DNA from: Veillonellaceae bacterium | Lineage (GTDB): Bacteria > Bacillota > Negativicutes > Veillonellales > Veillonellaceae | Assembly: GCA_900765165.1 (NCBI GenBank) | Contig: CAAFQR010000042.1 | Span: 4,695 to 68,694 of the forward strand | Direction: 5' to 3' | DNA: 64,000 nt | Shown: piece by piece, positions 26,852 to 35,154 of the stretch | Layout of the letters: each line of letters begins with the position of its first letter | Position numbering within the stretch: the first letter of the stretch is position 1 | Position numbers and translations under genes: made by a program | Notes under the pieces: generated by a model | What the model saw: only the letters and a program-made list of their open reading frames with translations | Database searches by the model: none | What the model was told of the DNA's origin: nothing

Positions 26852-27595
26852 TCAATGTCCTCCAGCCAACGTCAGTCCATATATTGTCTCCACGCCCATT
26901 TCCTTCAGCACCATGGCCGCCGATACCAACGTAGCCCCTGTCGTAAAGATATCATCAACCAATAACACAGTCTTCCCTTTTAAGCAGCCAGACCGCGCCA
27001 CGTTTGGCAAGGGGTGAAAGGCGCCTTGCATGTTTTCCGCACGTTCGGTACGGGTCAAACCGAACATGGCTTTGGTGTCGCCTTGCTTGCCCAGCGCATC
27101 AAGCCACTGGAACTTCGTAGCGCCAATGCTAATGCCATTACCACTGCGACCATTGCCGCCGAGGCCTTTCATTTCAGAGGAAAGAGCTTGCAGTTCGTGA
27201 GCCCAATCCTTAAATAGTAAATCGACTTGGTTATAGCCGCGAATCTTCCGTTTTTTGTCACTTACCGGTATGGGTACCACATAATCGGGCTGCCAATTGA
27301 GCGCGGCACAACGAAACGATGCTAAAAAAGGAGCAGCCCCGCGGGACCGCTCCTTTTTACCGTTAAATTTTATATCGCGCAACAATACTTTTAGACCGCC
27401 GTCATAATGACCCAACGCCCAAACCTCAGCGAAGAGGCGCTCATCCACATCGGGCATGCGCCGTACGTCAAGCACTGCTTCAAAACAGTCCTGACACCAT
27501 TCGCCGCTGTAATGGCGTTCACTACCGCAACCGGGGCAAGTAGGCGGGAAGATGAAATCCCCGACCAAATTCAACCACGTGCGTACGCTTGTCAT
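26852..27595 (-). CDS. comF: ComF family phosphoribosyltransferase-like protein
   Basis: ComFC-type protein (247 aa) linked to DNA uptake during transformation. It has the N-terminal zinc-ribbon cysteines (CPGCGSERH...WCQDC, about residues 19-37) and a phosphoribosyltransferase domain with the PRPP loop KTVLLVDDIFTTGATL. The start codon follows the recD2 stop directly (TAAATG) with RBS GGAGTGG, so the pair is coupled. No comFA helicase gene is adjacent. Confidence 0.9.
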   Translation of the reverse strand: MTSVRTWLNLVGDFIFPPTCPGCGSERHYSGEWCQDCFEAVLDVRRMPDVDERLFAEVWALGHYDGGLKVLLRDIKFNGKKERSRGAAPFLASFRCAALNWQPDYVVPIPVSDKKRKIRGYNQVDLLFKDWAHELQALSSEMKGLGGNGRSGNGISIGATKFQWLDALGKQGDTKAMFGLTRTERAENMQGAFHPLPNVARSGCLKGKTVLLVDDIFTTGATLVSAAMVLKEMGVETIYGLTLAGGH

Positions 27596-29755
27596 TTATA
27601 CCACTCCTTGCAGTCGTTCCTTAAATAATGTATACCGATCATCATCGCTGCCGGTAGCCACCGCTTTCGCCACCGCATCCGGCGTCCCGACGAGGACCAC
27701 CTTGCGGCGCGCACGAGTTACTGCCGTGTACAGCAATTTGCTCTGGAGCATAATGGAGTACGGCGGTATGAACGGGATGATGACCACTTCATACTCACTG
27801 CCTTGACTCTTATGCACCGTAATGGCGTAAGCGGACATTAACGATTCCAAATCTTCGACGGACACGCGCAATTCTTTATCTACAAAGCGTATGAACACGT
27901 CTGTCTTCGAAATGGCGTAAATAATGCCGATTTCGCCGTTATATACTTCTAAATCGTAATTGTTGAGAACCTGGATAACCTTGTCGCCAACGCGGAACTT
28001 TCGTCCGGCGCTGGTAATTTCACCGACGGACGGATCACTATTTACCGCATCCTGAACGGCTTTGGATATGGCCACACTGCCTGCCGCACCCTTTCGCATT
28101 GGTGAAATAATCTGTATATCCAGCGGATCGTCGGACTGCGCCAGCTCGCGCAGGTACACAGCCACGAGGGCTGCCATCATATCCTTAATGGTATGAACCT
28201 CGATAAACTCGAAATCCTCATTGCTCGTTAAATCCGGCAATTTACCTTCATTGATGAGATGGGCGTTCGCTACAATACGGTTCCCCTTCTGCTGCCGATA
28301 AATAGCGGACAATCGCGTAAAAGGCACCGCCTCAGAATCTAGCAAATCGCGAAGCACAAAGCCTGCACCAATTGGGGGCAACTGGTCCACGTCACCAACG
28401 ATAACTACATACGCCGTAGGCGGCACCGCCGCTAACAACGCGTGATAAAGCCGAATGTTTAACATAGACGCTTCGTCTACGATGATAACATCCGCTTCTA
28501 ATGGGTCATCCTCGTTCTTCGTGAACTCATAGCTTTCGCCGCCTTGTACCGGCATCAAGAGACGATGAATGGTCATGGCTTCATAGCCCGTCGCTTCCGT
28601 TAATCGCTTAGCTGCCCGGCCCGTTGGGGCACACAGTAAAACACGGGACAAACCGGCCCGAGAAAAGCCATCGGCTAAGGCACGAACAATAGTGGTCTTG
28701 CCGGTACCGGGACCGCCGGTAATCACCGACAATGTATTGCCAAAGGCCATGCGGATAGCATCCTTCTGCTCATCACCTAAGTCAATTCGCTGCTCCTTGC
28801 CGAAGCCTTCGATGAAGCCTTCTACATCAAGGGGCAAATCACGGCCATTTTCCAATAGGCGACTGGTTAGACCAGCCCCTTCGGACTCGGCGTAATAAAG
28901 CGCCGGCGTATAGATATACATACTGCCTTCGTGCTCTTCGCCCACCAGCTGACCGTACTGAAGCAAATCTTCAATGCGCGCTGCAATTTCATCGGCAAAA
29001 TCGCCGAGCAAATTGTAAATGCGACCGATTAACTCGTCGGCCGGCAAACAGCTGTGGCCACTATCCTCGATACCATCGATGATAGTAAACACAGCAGCTT
29101 CCAATCGACGGTCATCATCGAGAGGAATTTCTAAATGCTTCGCCAGCGTATCTGCCATGGAAAAGGTTACCGAATGGTCCAGCCGCATCAGCGTATACGG
29201 ATTATCCCGTAGCGCATCGATAGCGCGGGCCCCATACGTATCATAGAGAATACGACTCCACTTCGAGCTAAGACCTGCATCTTCTAGGAACTGATTGATG
29301 TCGGACAAAATTCCTTCGCCGCGAAGCGTGTTATATAAATCCTCCTTCACCGATTTACGGATGTTAGGCACATCCATGATTTCAGAAGGATTATCGGACT
29401 GAAGCACGTCAACGATGGACTCGCCAAAGTGCGCCAACACCTTGTCAACGGACTTTTCACCAAAGCCCTTAACGCCAAGATTCAGCAAATACAGCTTCGC
29501 ACCACCTATGGTATCCGGCTTCACCTTCTGCATAGAGAACACGGAAAACTGCTCGCCGTACTTCTTGTGCTCTACGAAGCGGCCCTTAAGCTCCAGCTCA
29601 TCGCCTTCCTTCGGCGCCTCTGCATTGACCGTACAAACAATGCGTTCGTCATTGTAATCATAGATGACAAAGACACTGTACGTATTGGCCGTGTTGGTGA
29701 AAAACACACGCTGTACCGTACCGCGCAGCACTTCATTGTTTGTGTCAGCAGACAT
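27596..29755 (-). CDS. recD2: SF1B DNA helicase RecD2
   Basis: 5'-3' DNA helicase of 719 aa, the RecD2 type found in bacteria without RecBC partners, acting in repair and replication-fork maintenance. The N-terminal OB-like region and helix-hairpin-helix segments (about residues 1-200) precede the helicase core with Walker A ITGGPGTGKTTIVRAL, Walker B DVIIVDEASMLN, GDVDQLPPIGAG and the C-terminal VHKSQGSEYEVVII and YTAVTRARRKVVLVG. RBS TGGAGG before the ATG. It precedes comF, a pairing seen in other Firmicutes. Confidence 0.94.
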   Translation of the reverse strand: MSADTNNEVLRGTVQRVFFTNTANTYSVFVIYDYNDERIVCTVNAEAPKEGDELELKGRFVEHKKYGEQFSVFSMQKVKPDTIGGAKLYLLNLGVKGFGEKSVDKVLAHFGESIVDVLQSDNPSEIMDVPNIRKSVKEDLYNTLRGEGILSDINQFLEDAGLSSKWSRILYDTYGARAIDALRDNPYTLMRLDHSVTFSMADTLAKHLEIPLDDDRRLEAAVFTIIDGIEDSGHSCLPADELIGRIYNLLGDFADEIAARIEDLLQYGQLVGEEHEGSMYIYTPALYYAESEGAGLTSRLLENGRDLPLDVEGFIEGFGKEQRIDLGDEQKDAIRMAFGNTLSVITGGPGTGKTTIVRALADGFSRAGLSRVLLCAPTGRAAKRLTEATGYEAMTIHRLLMPVQGGESYEFTKNEDDPLEADVIIVDEASMLNIRLYHALLAAVPPTAYVVIVGDVDQLPPIGAGFVLRDLLDSEAVPFTRLSAIYRQQKGNRIVANAHLINEGKLPDLTSNEDFEFIEVHTIKDMMAALVAVYLRELAQSDDPLDIQIISPMRKGAAGSVAISKAVQDAVNSDPSVGEITSAGRKFRVGDKVIQVLNNYDLEVYNGEIGIIYAISKTDVFIRFVDKELRVSVEDLESLMSAYAITVHKSQGSEYEVVIIPFIPPYSIMLQSKLLYTAVTRARRKVVLVGTPDAVAKAVATGSDDDRYTLFKERLQGVV

Positions 29756-29767
29756 AGCTAGCCTCCA

Positions 29768-30535
29768 TTACCGGAAAACCGGCGGCAATGCTGCAGCAAT
29801 CTGATCTACCGCATCTTCAACCGTACCGGCGTTCAACACCTTCACGTGGGACACTTTTTCATAGAGCGGATACCGTTCTTCGTAAAGGCGGAAAATATAT
29901 TCAATGCTTTCCTTCAAAAGCGGGCGAATTTCCATATCCAAATCATCGAGAATCTGCGTTACATCGCGATGCAAGAACACTACGAGACCATGGTCACGCA
30001 TCAATTCGGAAGACTTTTCGGACAAAATCGTGCCGCCGCCTGTTGCAACAACGGAAGCGCCCTTCGTTTCCACAATATCCTTCAACGCTTCATATTCATA
30101 CTGACGGAACGCTTCTTCGCCGTCGTGGATGATAATATTCTGGATGGACTTCTTCGCCTTTTCCTGAATCAACGCATCAAGGTCATAGAACTCCATGCCT
30201 TCGCGGCGCGCCAACGCACGACCAACCGTGGTTTTGCCGGCGCCAGGCATACCAATGAGGAAAATGGACTGCTGAATATGGTCCTTCTGGCAATCCTTGC
30301 AAATATCCATAACAGCATGCACGAACGACGTAACGTAAGGCTTAAACTCGTCGTCATTAATCTGTGCTAACGCCTTTTCCAACACGATTTTTTCACGAGC
30401 CGGATCAAAAATGCTCTTGCCCGTTTCCTCCTTAATCTTTGCAATGGTCAACACCTTCTGCAAACGATCCTGGAACAGCTTCAATAACTCTTTATCGATT
30501 TGATCTATTTCTTTACGGGTTGTTTCTAAATCCAT
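29768..30535 (-). CDS. Chorismate mutase - shikimate kinase fusion
   Basis: Bifunctional aromatic-pathway enzyme of 255 aa. Residues 1-85 are an AroQ-type chorismate mutase (MDLETTRKEIDQIDKELLKL, with the conserved Arg/Lys/Glu positions in RLQKVLTIAKIKEETG), making prephenate. Residues 90-255 are a shikimate kinase with P-loop GMPGAGKTTVGRALA, the Asp in FYDLDALI, VATGGGT and RYPLYEKV. The two steps are not adjacent in the pathway (shikimate phosphorylation and chorismate rearrangement). RBS GAGAGGTAAG. Expressed between recD2 and an aminotransferase that may act on prephenate-derived keto acids (inference). Confidence 0.9.
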   Translation of the reverse strand: MDLETTRKEIDQIDKELLKLFQDRLQKVLTIAKIKEETGKSIFDPAREKIVLEKALAQINDDEFKPYVTSFVHAVMDICKDCQKDHIQQSIFLIGMPGAGKTTVGRALARREGMEFYDLDALIQEKAKKSIQNIIIHDGEEAFRQYEYEALKDIVETKGASVVATGGGTILSEKSSELMRDHGLVVFLHRDVTQILDDLDMEIRPLLKESIEYIFRLYEERYPLYEKVSHVKVLNAGTVEDAVDQIAAALPPVFR

Positions 30536-30580
30536 ACTTACCTCTCTTGCTACGCTGCCCGTACTAGGCTCCTACGACTT

Positions 30581-30607
30581 TTATTTCACCAAAAGCCTGT
30601 GAAATAA
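30581..30607. repeat. Inverted repeat TTATTTCAC-N9-GTGAAATAA
   Basis: Perfect 9-bp arms around 9 nt in the 76-bp gap between the aminotransferase stop and the fusion-enzyme start. It could be a weak terminator or a protein site. Both arms carry the GTGAAATAA word that is over-represented in this window. Confidence 0.5.
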
Positions 30608-30611
30608 AGGA

Positions 30612-31796
30612 CTAGCGTAAATTAGCTTTTAATACATCGGCAATGCGTCCGATTCCTTCGCGAATCACCGCTTCATCGTTGTACGAATAGTTGAGTCTGA
30701 AATAATTGGCATGACCTGGAGACGCAAAGAACAGCTCGCCAGGCACGAAGGCCACCTTCTTAGCCACGCACTGCTTAAATAATTCGCGGGCGTTCATGTA
30801 TTCCGGCAAGGTAACCCATATGAAAAGGCCCCCTTCCGGTCGCGTATAGGTCACTTCCTTCGGAAATTGTTCGTCCATGAGCTTCAGCATGATGTCCCGG
30901 CGCTGACGATACAAGTCCTTAATCTTCTGCACATGACCATCAAAATCGAAATTCTCAAGCCACGCTTGTGCCACATACTGCACGAACGGCGGCGTGGACA
31001 AGTCCATGTTCTGCTTGAGCAAATCGCACTTTTCAATGACCTTAGGCTGCGCGGCAATCCAGCCAAGACGCATGCCCGGCGCAAAGGTTTTCGAGAAAGT
31101 GCCTAAGGAACACACCAAACCCTTCGTATCGAAGGCGGTTAAAGAAGGTAAATATTCACCTTCGTAGCGAAGCTCGCCGTACGGGTTATCTTCGATGATA
31201 GGCACTTCGTACTTGTCCACCACGCGCATCAATGCTTCACGTCGTTCAGCGGTCCAGGTGATACCTGTCGGGTTCTGGAAGTCCGTTACGATGTAAATCA
31301 GCTTCACATCGTGAGTAGCCAAAGCTTTTTCCAGTTCTGAAATAATCATGCCTTTACCATCGCCGGGAATTTCAATGTAGTTGACGCCGGTTAAATCAAA
31401 GGCGGTAATCGCCCCTAAATAAGACGGCTGTTCCACGATAACCGTGTCACCTTTATTGCAGAACACGCGGCACAAAATATCCAGTGCTTGCTGCGACCCA
31501 TTGGTAACCATTACATTATCAGCGGTGTACTTTGTCTTCACAATGCGGTTCATGCGTGCCGCAATGCTAGCCCGTAACGGCTCATGGCCCAAGGACGGAC
31601 CATACTGCAACGCTTTACCGGGATTGCTTTTAAGAACAATATCTACAGCCTTACCGATTTCGTCGGCCGGAAAGGACTCTTCGGCCGGCAAACCACCGGC
31701 GAAGGATATCATGTCCGGTTGTGAGATAAGCTTTAAAATCTCACCGGTATCAGAGCCTTTAATTGCATTTACAGAATCAGAAAAACGTAATGCCAT
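30612..31796 (-). CDS. PLP-dependent aminotransferase, class I (LysN/ARO8 type), paralogue
   Basis: 394-aa fold-type I aminotransferase with PLP lysine in GTFSKTFAPGMRLGWI and IIEDNPYGELRYEG, clearly paralogous to the protein at 20314-21507. The ATG at 31796 is chosen as GGGAGGAGG stands 8 nt upstream; the longer frame to 31835 would include this site. Next to a chorismate mutase-shikimate kinase gene, so an aromatic amino acid is a reasonable substrate, but specificity is unproven. Confidence 0.9.
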   Translation of the reverse strand: MALRFSDSVNAIKGSDTGEILKLISQPDMISFAGGLPAEESFPADEIGKAVDIVLKSNPGKALQYGPSLGHEPLRASIAARMNRIVKTKYTADNVMVTNGSQQALDILCRVFCNKGDTVIVEQPSYLGAITAFDLTGVNYIEIPGDGKGMIISELEKALATHDVKLIYIVTDFQNPTGITWTAERREALMRVVDKYEVPIIEDNPYGELRYEGEYLPSLTAFDTKGLVCSLGTFSKTFAPGMRLGWIAAQPKVIEKCDLLKQNMDLSTPPFVQYVAQAWLENFDFDGHVQKIKDLYRQRRDIMLKLMDEQFPKEVTYTRPEGGLFIWVTLPEYMNARELFKQCVAKKVAFVPGELFFASPGHANYFRLNYSYNDEAVIREGIGRIADVLKANLR

Positions 31797-31912
31797 GTCA
31801 AAAACCTCCTCCCATACTACCACTATTTTGATCAACTACTTCTATTATACGCAGTCTATTATCAAGTGCGCTACTGGAAGTTAAAAATTTACAAAACTTT
31901 TAACGCAGTGAG

Positions 31913-32863
31913 CTACTTATTATGCTTACTTTTGTAGTCTTTTAAAAACGCTCTCGCTTGCTGTTCATCTATCTTCATCTGGGCAATCAAATCGTCCAAA
32001 TTGGAGAATTTTTCTTCGCCGCGCAGGAAGGATAGGAATTCAACGCGCGCTTCATAGCCGTACACATCGCGATTGAAATCAAAAAGATGCACTTCAAAGC
32101 GATGGTATTGGTTTTCAAAAGTCGGATTGTCACCCATGTTGCCTACGCCGTCAAACCACTGGCCATCGAGGAATACGCGGTTTACGTACACCCCATCCGG
32201 TGGCAGTGTCATTTCCTTCGGAAAAAGGAAGTTCAGCGTTGGGAAGCCGAGAATGCGGCCACGCTGATCACCGACGATGACTTTGCCTACAAATTCATAG
32301 GGGCGACCGAGCAAAGCTTCCGCTTCTTCTAAGCGACCTTCTTGAATATAGGAGCGAATGCGGGTGCTGGAAATGGGCCCATCCACCTGTTCATGACCGG
32401 CGAGGTCCAAAATTTCCACACTGCAACCGTGGGTAGCCCCTACTTCCTGAAGCTGCTTAGGCGTACCTTTGCCGCCGGCGCCGAAGCTAAAATTACTCCC
32501 TACAACGCAGGCCTTTACAGCAAGACCGTTAAACGCTTCGTCTAAAAAATCTTCCGCGGTTACGGCCAATAATTCACGGCTCATAGGTAGCATTAGCATG
32601 TAATCGATACCCATAGCGCTGAGCAAGCGTTCCTTCACCGGCTCCTGCAAGAGCGCACTAGGCATGCGTTCCGGCGCTAAGACACTTAAGGGATGGGCAT
32701 CAAAGGTTACCACTACGGTAACGGCGTCATTAGTCTTAGCCAGTGCTACGGCTTTATTGATCACCGTCCGGTGTCCCAGATGCAATCCGTCAAAGGTGCC
32801 CATAGCATATACGATATTCGATTGTATTGCTCGTAACTGCCCGAATGATGTTAAAACTTCCAT
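31913..32863 (-). CDS. ribF: Bifunctional riboflavin kinase / FAD synthetase
   Basis: Makes FMN and then FAD from riboflavin. The N-terminal adenylyltransferase domain shows GTFDGLHLGHRTVI (HxGH motif) and ISSTRIRSYIQEG; the C-terminal riboflavin kinase domain has the GFPTLNF and VGNMGDNPTF segments. Length 316 aa is usual. Placed after truB at the end of the translation operon, as in many Firmicutes. RBS is weak (AGGA). No FMN riboswitch is seen in the 92-bp gap before it. Confidence 0.94.
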   Translation of the reverse strand: MEVLTSFGQLRAIQSNIVYAMGTFDGLHLGHRTVINKAVALAKTNDAVTVVVTFDAHPLSVLAPERMPSALLQEPVKERLLSAMGIDYMLMLPMSRELLAVTAEDFLDEAFNGLAVKACVVGSNFSFGAGGKGTPKQLQEVGATHGCSVEILDLAGHEQVDGPISSTRIRSYIQEGRLEEAEALLGRPYEFVGKVIVGDQRGRILGFPTLNFLFPKEMTLPPDGVYVNRVFLDGQWFDGVGNMGDNPTFENQYHRFEVHLFDFNRDVYGYEARVEFLSFLRGEEKFSNLDDLIAQMKIDEQQARAFLKDYKSKHNK

Positions 32864-32955
32864 ACTTGCATCCTGTAATCTTACAACAATATAGTAAAAC
32901 TCTACCTTTACAGCCCTGTACTGGCTTAAGCCTGCGCAAGAGCTACAAAGTCTAG

Positions 32956-33831
32956 TTATAAAAACAAGTTTTTCACCGACTTAACGGATATATCTGTTTC
33001 TTCGGCAATGCCGATGAACCCATTGGGCCCATAGAGGCGATACAACGTGCCAACGCCGACAAGGTTCGGCCAATCGTGACGACTAAGCTGCTTGCCTTGC
33101 TTAATGGCCAAGGCTTGCGCATCATCGCACACCAGCTGTGGCAAATGCATAACCGCCGAGTCCGTAGGCGCTAATACCGACTCACCTAAGGTGGCCAGTT
33201 CTTCGCCGGTTACGGCCTGCGCTGCGGTGTAACCACCTACGGCGGTGCGAACCAGCTGGGTCATCATGGCCGGAATGCCAATCATTTCAGCAACGTCACG
33301 AAGTAAGGCGCGAATGTAGGTACCGGCAGAGCAGGTAACGCGCACCGTAAAGTACGGGTACGAATAAGCCAACAGCGTGCATTCGTAAATCTGCACGGTT
33401 CGAGACGGCAGGATGACCTCCTTGCCTTCACGGGCCAGCTCGTAAGCGCGGCGCCCATTGACCTTGATGGCCGAGTAAATGGACGGCGTCTGCTCATAGG
33501 TGCCTAAAAACGACGAAACCGTCGCGGCCAAAGCGGCCCACGACGGTGGTTCGACGGACGATGCCGCTGTGGTGATAATCTGTCCGGTACTGTCTTCCGT
33601 ATCCGTAGCCGTACCGAAGCATCCTTCTGCCACATAGGTTTTGCTCACAGATTCCGTATATTCGATTAAGCGGGTCGCCTTGCCGACAAAAATCGGCAAC
33701 ACGCCCATGGCCAGCGGATCCAAAGTGCCGCTATGACCAATGCGCCGCTCGTGCAAGAGACGGCGACAAATGCCAACTGCATCATGACTGGTGATGCCCG
33801 GTGGCTTGAAAAACGGAAACACACCATCCAT
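32956..33831 (-). CDS. truB: tRNA pseudouridine-55 synthase
   Basis: Forms pseudouridine 55 in the T loop of tRNAs. The catalytic aspartate is in GHSGTLDPLAMG; the opening GVFPFFKPPGITSHDAV and the C-terminal PUA-like part are typical (291 aa). Its ATG shares a base with the nrnA stop (TAATG), so it is coupled within the rbfA-nrnA-truB run. Confidence 0.95.
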   Translation of the reverse strand: MDGVFPFFKPPGITSHDAVGICRRLLHERRIGHSGTLDPLAMGVLPIFVGKATRLIEYTESVSKTYVAEGCFGTATDTEDSTGQIITTAASSVEPPSWAALAATVSSFLGTYEQTPSIYSAIKVNGRRAYELAREGKEVILPSRTVQIYECTLLAYSYPYFTVRVTCSAGTYIRALLRDVAEMIGIPAMMTQLVRTAVGGYTAAQAVTGEELATLGESVLAPTDSAVMHLPQLVCDDAQALAIKQGKQLSRHDWPNLVGVGTLYRLYGPNGFIGIAEETDISVKSVKNLFL

Positions 33832-34772
33832 TAGGGCACCGCCTTCACCAAGGTTTCTCGTGCTTCAGCAATCGGTAATTCGATAGTGCAACCGGCAGCG
33901 CGAATATGGCCGCCACCACCGAAGCCACCGGCTACGGCGTTTACATCAATCGTCTTAGAACGCAGACTCACACGAGTTGTATGCGGCCCATAGGCCTTTA
34001 AGAGGATGGCTACGTCAACACCTTCAACGTTACGGATTAAATCCACATAGCCGTCAGTGTCGTCGCCAACCTGTTTCATCAAGGTTTGGCTCAGCTCAAT
34101 AGTAGCGACCTTGCCGCCTTTAAAGAACTGTACCGTCTGGAGCGCTTGTTTCATCACTTCCATGCGACTCATGGTAGTTAATTCCACATGCTCAGACACT
34201 ACGTTCGGCTGGGCACCGGCTGCTACGCAGTTCGCTGCCATGGTTAGGGTGTGAGCCGTCGTATTGCTAAACTTGAAGAAGCCGCAATCCGTAGCAATGG
34301 CCGTATACAGCGCGTTCGCCATGGACGGCGTAATGGACCAATTCCACTGGCCGCACAAGAAGGCGATAATTTCACCGGTAGCGGCAAAATCCGGCCGTAA
34401 ATACAAGCCATCGGCAAATTCCGAATTGGAAATGTGGTGGTCGATGTTGTACAGCTTCATACCCTTGCATAGCGGGCCTACACGGCCGATGCGTTCGTAG
34501 GTACTGGCGTCCAACACAAGGAGCGTATCCCCTTCGATGCTCTTCACGTCCGCCGCGTTCAAAACGGTGTCGGCGTACTTCAAGAATCGATATTTTTCCG
34601 GAATAACGTCATCCACCACCATGATTACGTCCTTGCCGTAATTCACTAACGCTTCGTACATGCCCAACATAGCGCCAATAGCGTCCCCGTCGGGATGTAC
34701 ATGAACGGTGAGCACAAGGCGCTGAGCTTCATCAATGGCTACTTTTAAGGCTTCCAACGTAAGCTTATTCAT
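33831..34772 (-). CDS. nrnA: DHH-family nanoRNase / pAp phosphatase
   Basis: Degrades very short RNAs and 3'-phosphoadenosine 5'-phosphate. DHH domain with VHVHPDGDAIGAMLG, DHHISNS and a C-terminal DHHA1 domain ending in GGFGGGGHIRAAGC. The ATG at 34772 overlaps the rbfA stop by 8 bp and follows GAAGG; the frame is open to 34796 but without support. 313 aa, usual length, in the usual place between rbfA and truB. Confidence 0.92.
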   Translation of the reverse strand: MNKLTLEALKVAIDEAQRLVLTVHVHPDGDAIGAMLGMYEALVNYGKDVIMVVDDVIPEKYRFLKYADTVLNAADVKSIEGDTLLVLDASTYERIGRVGPLCKGMKLYNIDHHISNSEFADGLYLRPDFAATGEIIAFLCGQWNWSITPSMANALYTAIATDCGFFKFSNTTAHTLTMAANCVAAGAQPNVVSEHVELTTMSRMEVMKQALQTVQFFKGGKVATIELSQTLMKQVGDDTDGYVDLIRNVEGVDVAILLKAYGPHTTRVSLRSKTIDVNAVAGGFGGGGHIRAAGCTIELPIAEARETLVKAVP

Positions 34773-35145
34773 GGCTACCTTCATCCTTTTTAGCACTGGC
34801 TTCGTCCTTCTTGATATCGTTCAAGAGGGATTCAATGTGCATGCTATAATCCAAGGAAGTGTCGGCTTCGAAGAATATTTCCGGCGTATAGCGCAAATGA
34901 AGCAATTTGCCCAATTCGCTACGAATATGGCCGGCTGCGTTGCGAAGACCCTTCAAGGATGCTGCTTTTTCTTCATCCTTGCCGAAGAGACTTACATAAA
35001 TCGTAGCCTGGCGCATATCGCCGGTCACTTCTACTTCCGTTACGGTCACAAAACCGATACGCGGGTCTTTAAGACCGCGCATCAGCATGTTACCGACTTC
35101 CTGCTTTATAAATTCCTGTAACTTGCGTACTCGTACATCACTCAT
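34765..35145 (-). CDS. rbfA: Ribosome-binding factor A
   Basis: Helps 16S rRNA processing and 30S maturation in the cold. KH-like fold with RVRKLQEFIKQEVGNMLMRG and DPRIGFVTVTEVEVTGD. The last 15 residues are charged (lysine, aspartate, glutamate) and extend beyond the core fold, giving 126 aa. Follows infB by 9 bp. Confidence 0.95.
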   Translation of the reverse strand: MSDVRVRKLQEFIKQEVGNMLMRGLKDPRIGFVTVTEVEVTGDMRQATIYVSLFGKDEEKAASLKGLRNAAGHIRSELGKLLHLRYTPEIFFEADTSLDYSMHIESLLNDIKKDEASAKKDEGSHE

Positions 35146-35154
35146 AGACGCCTC

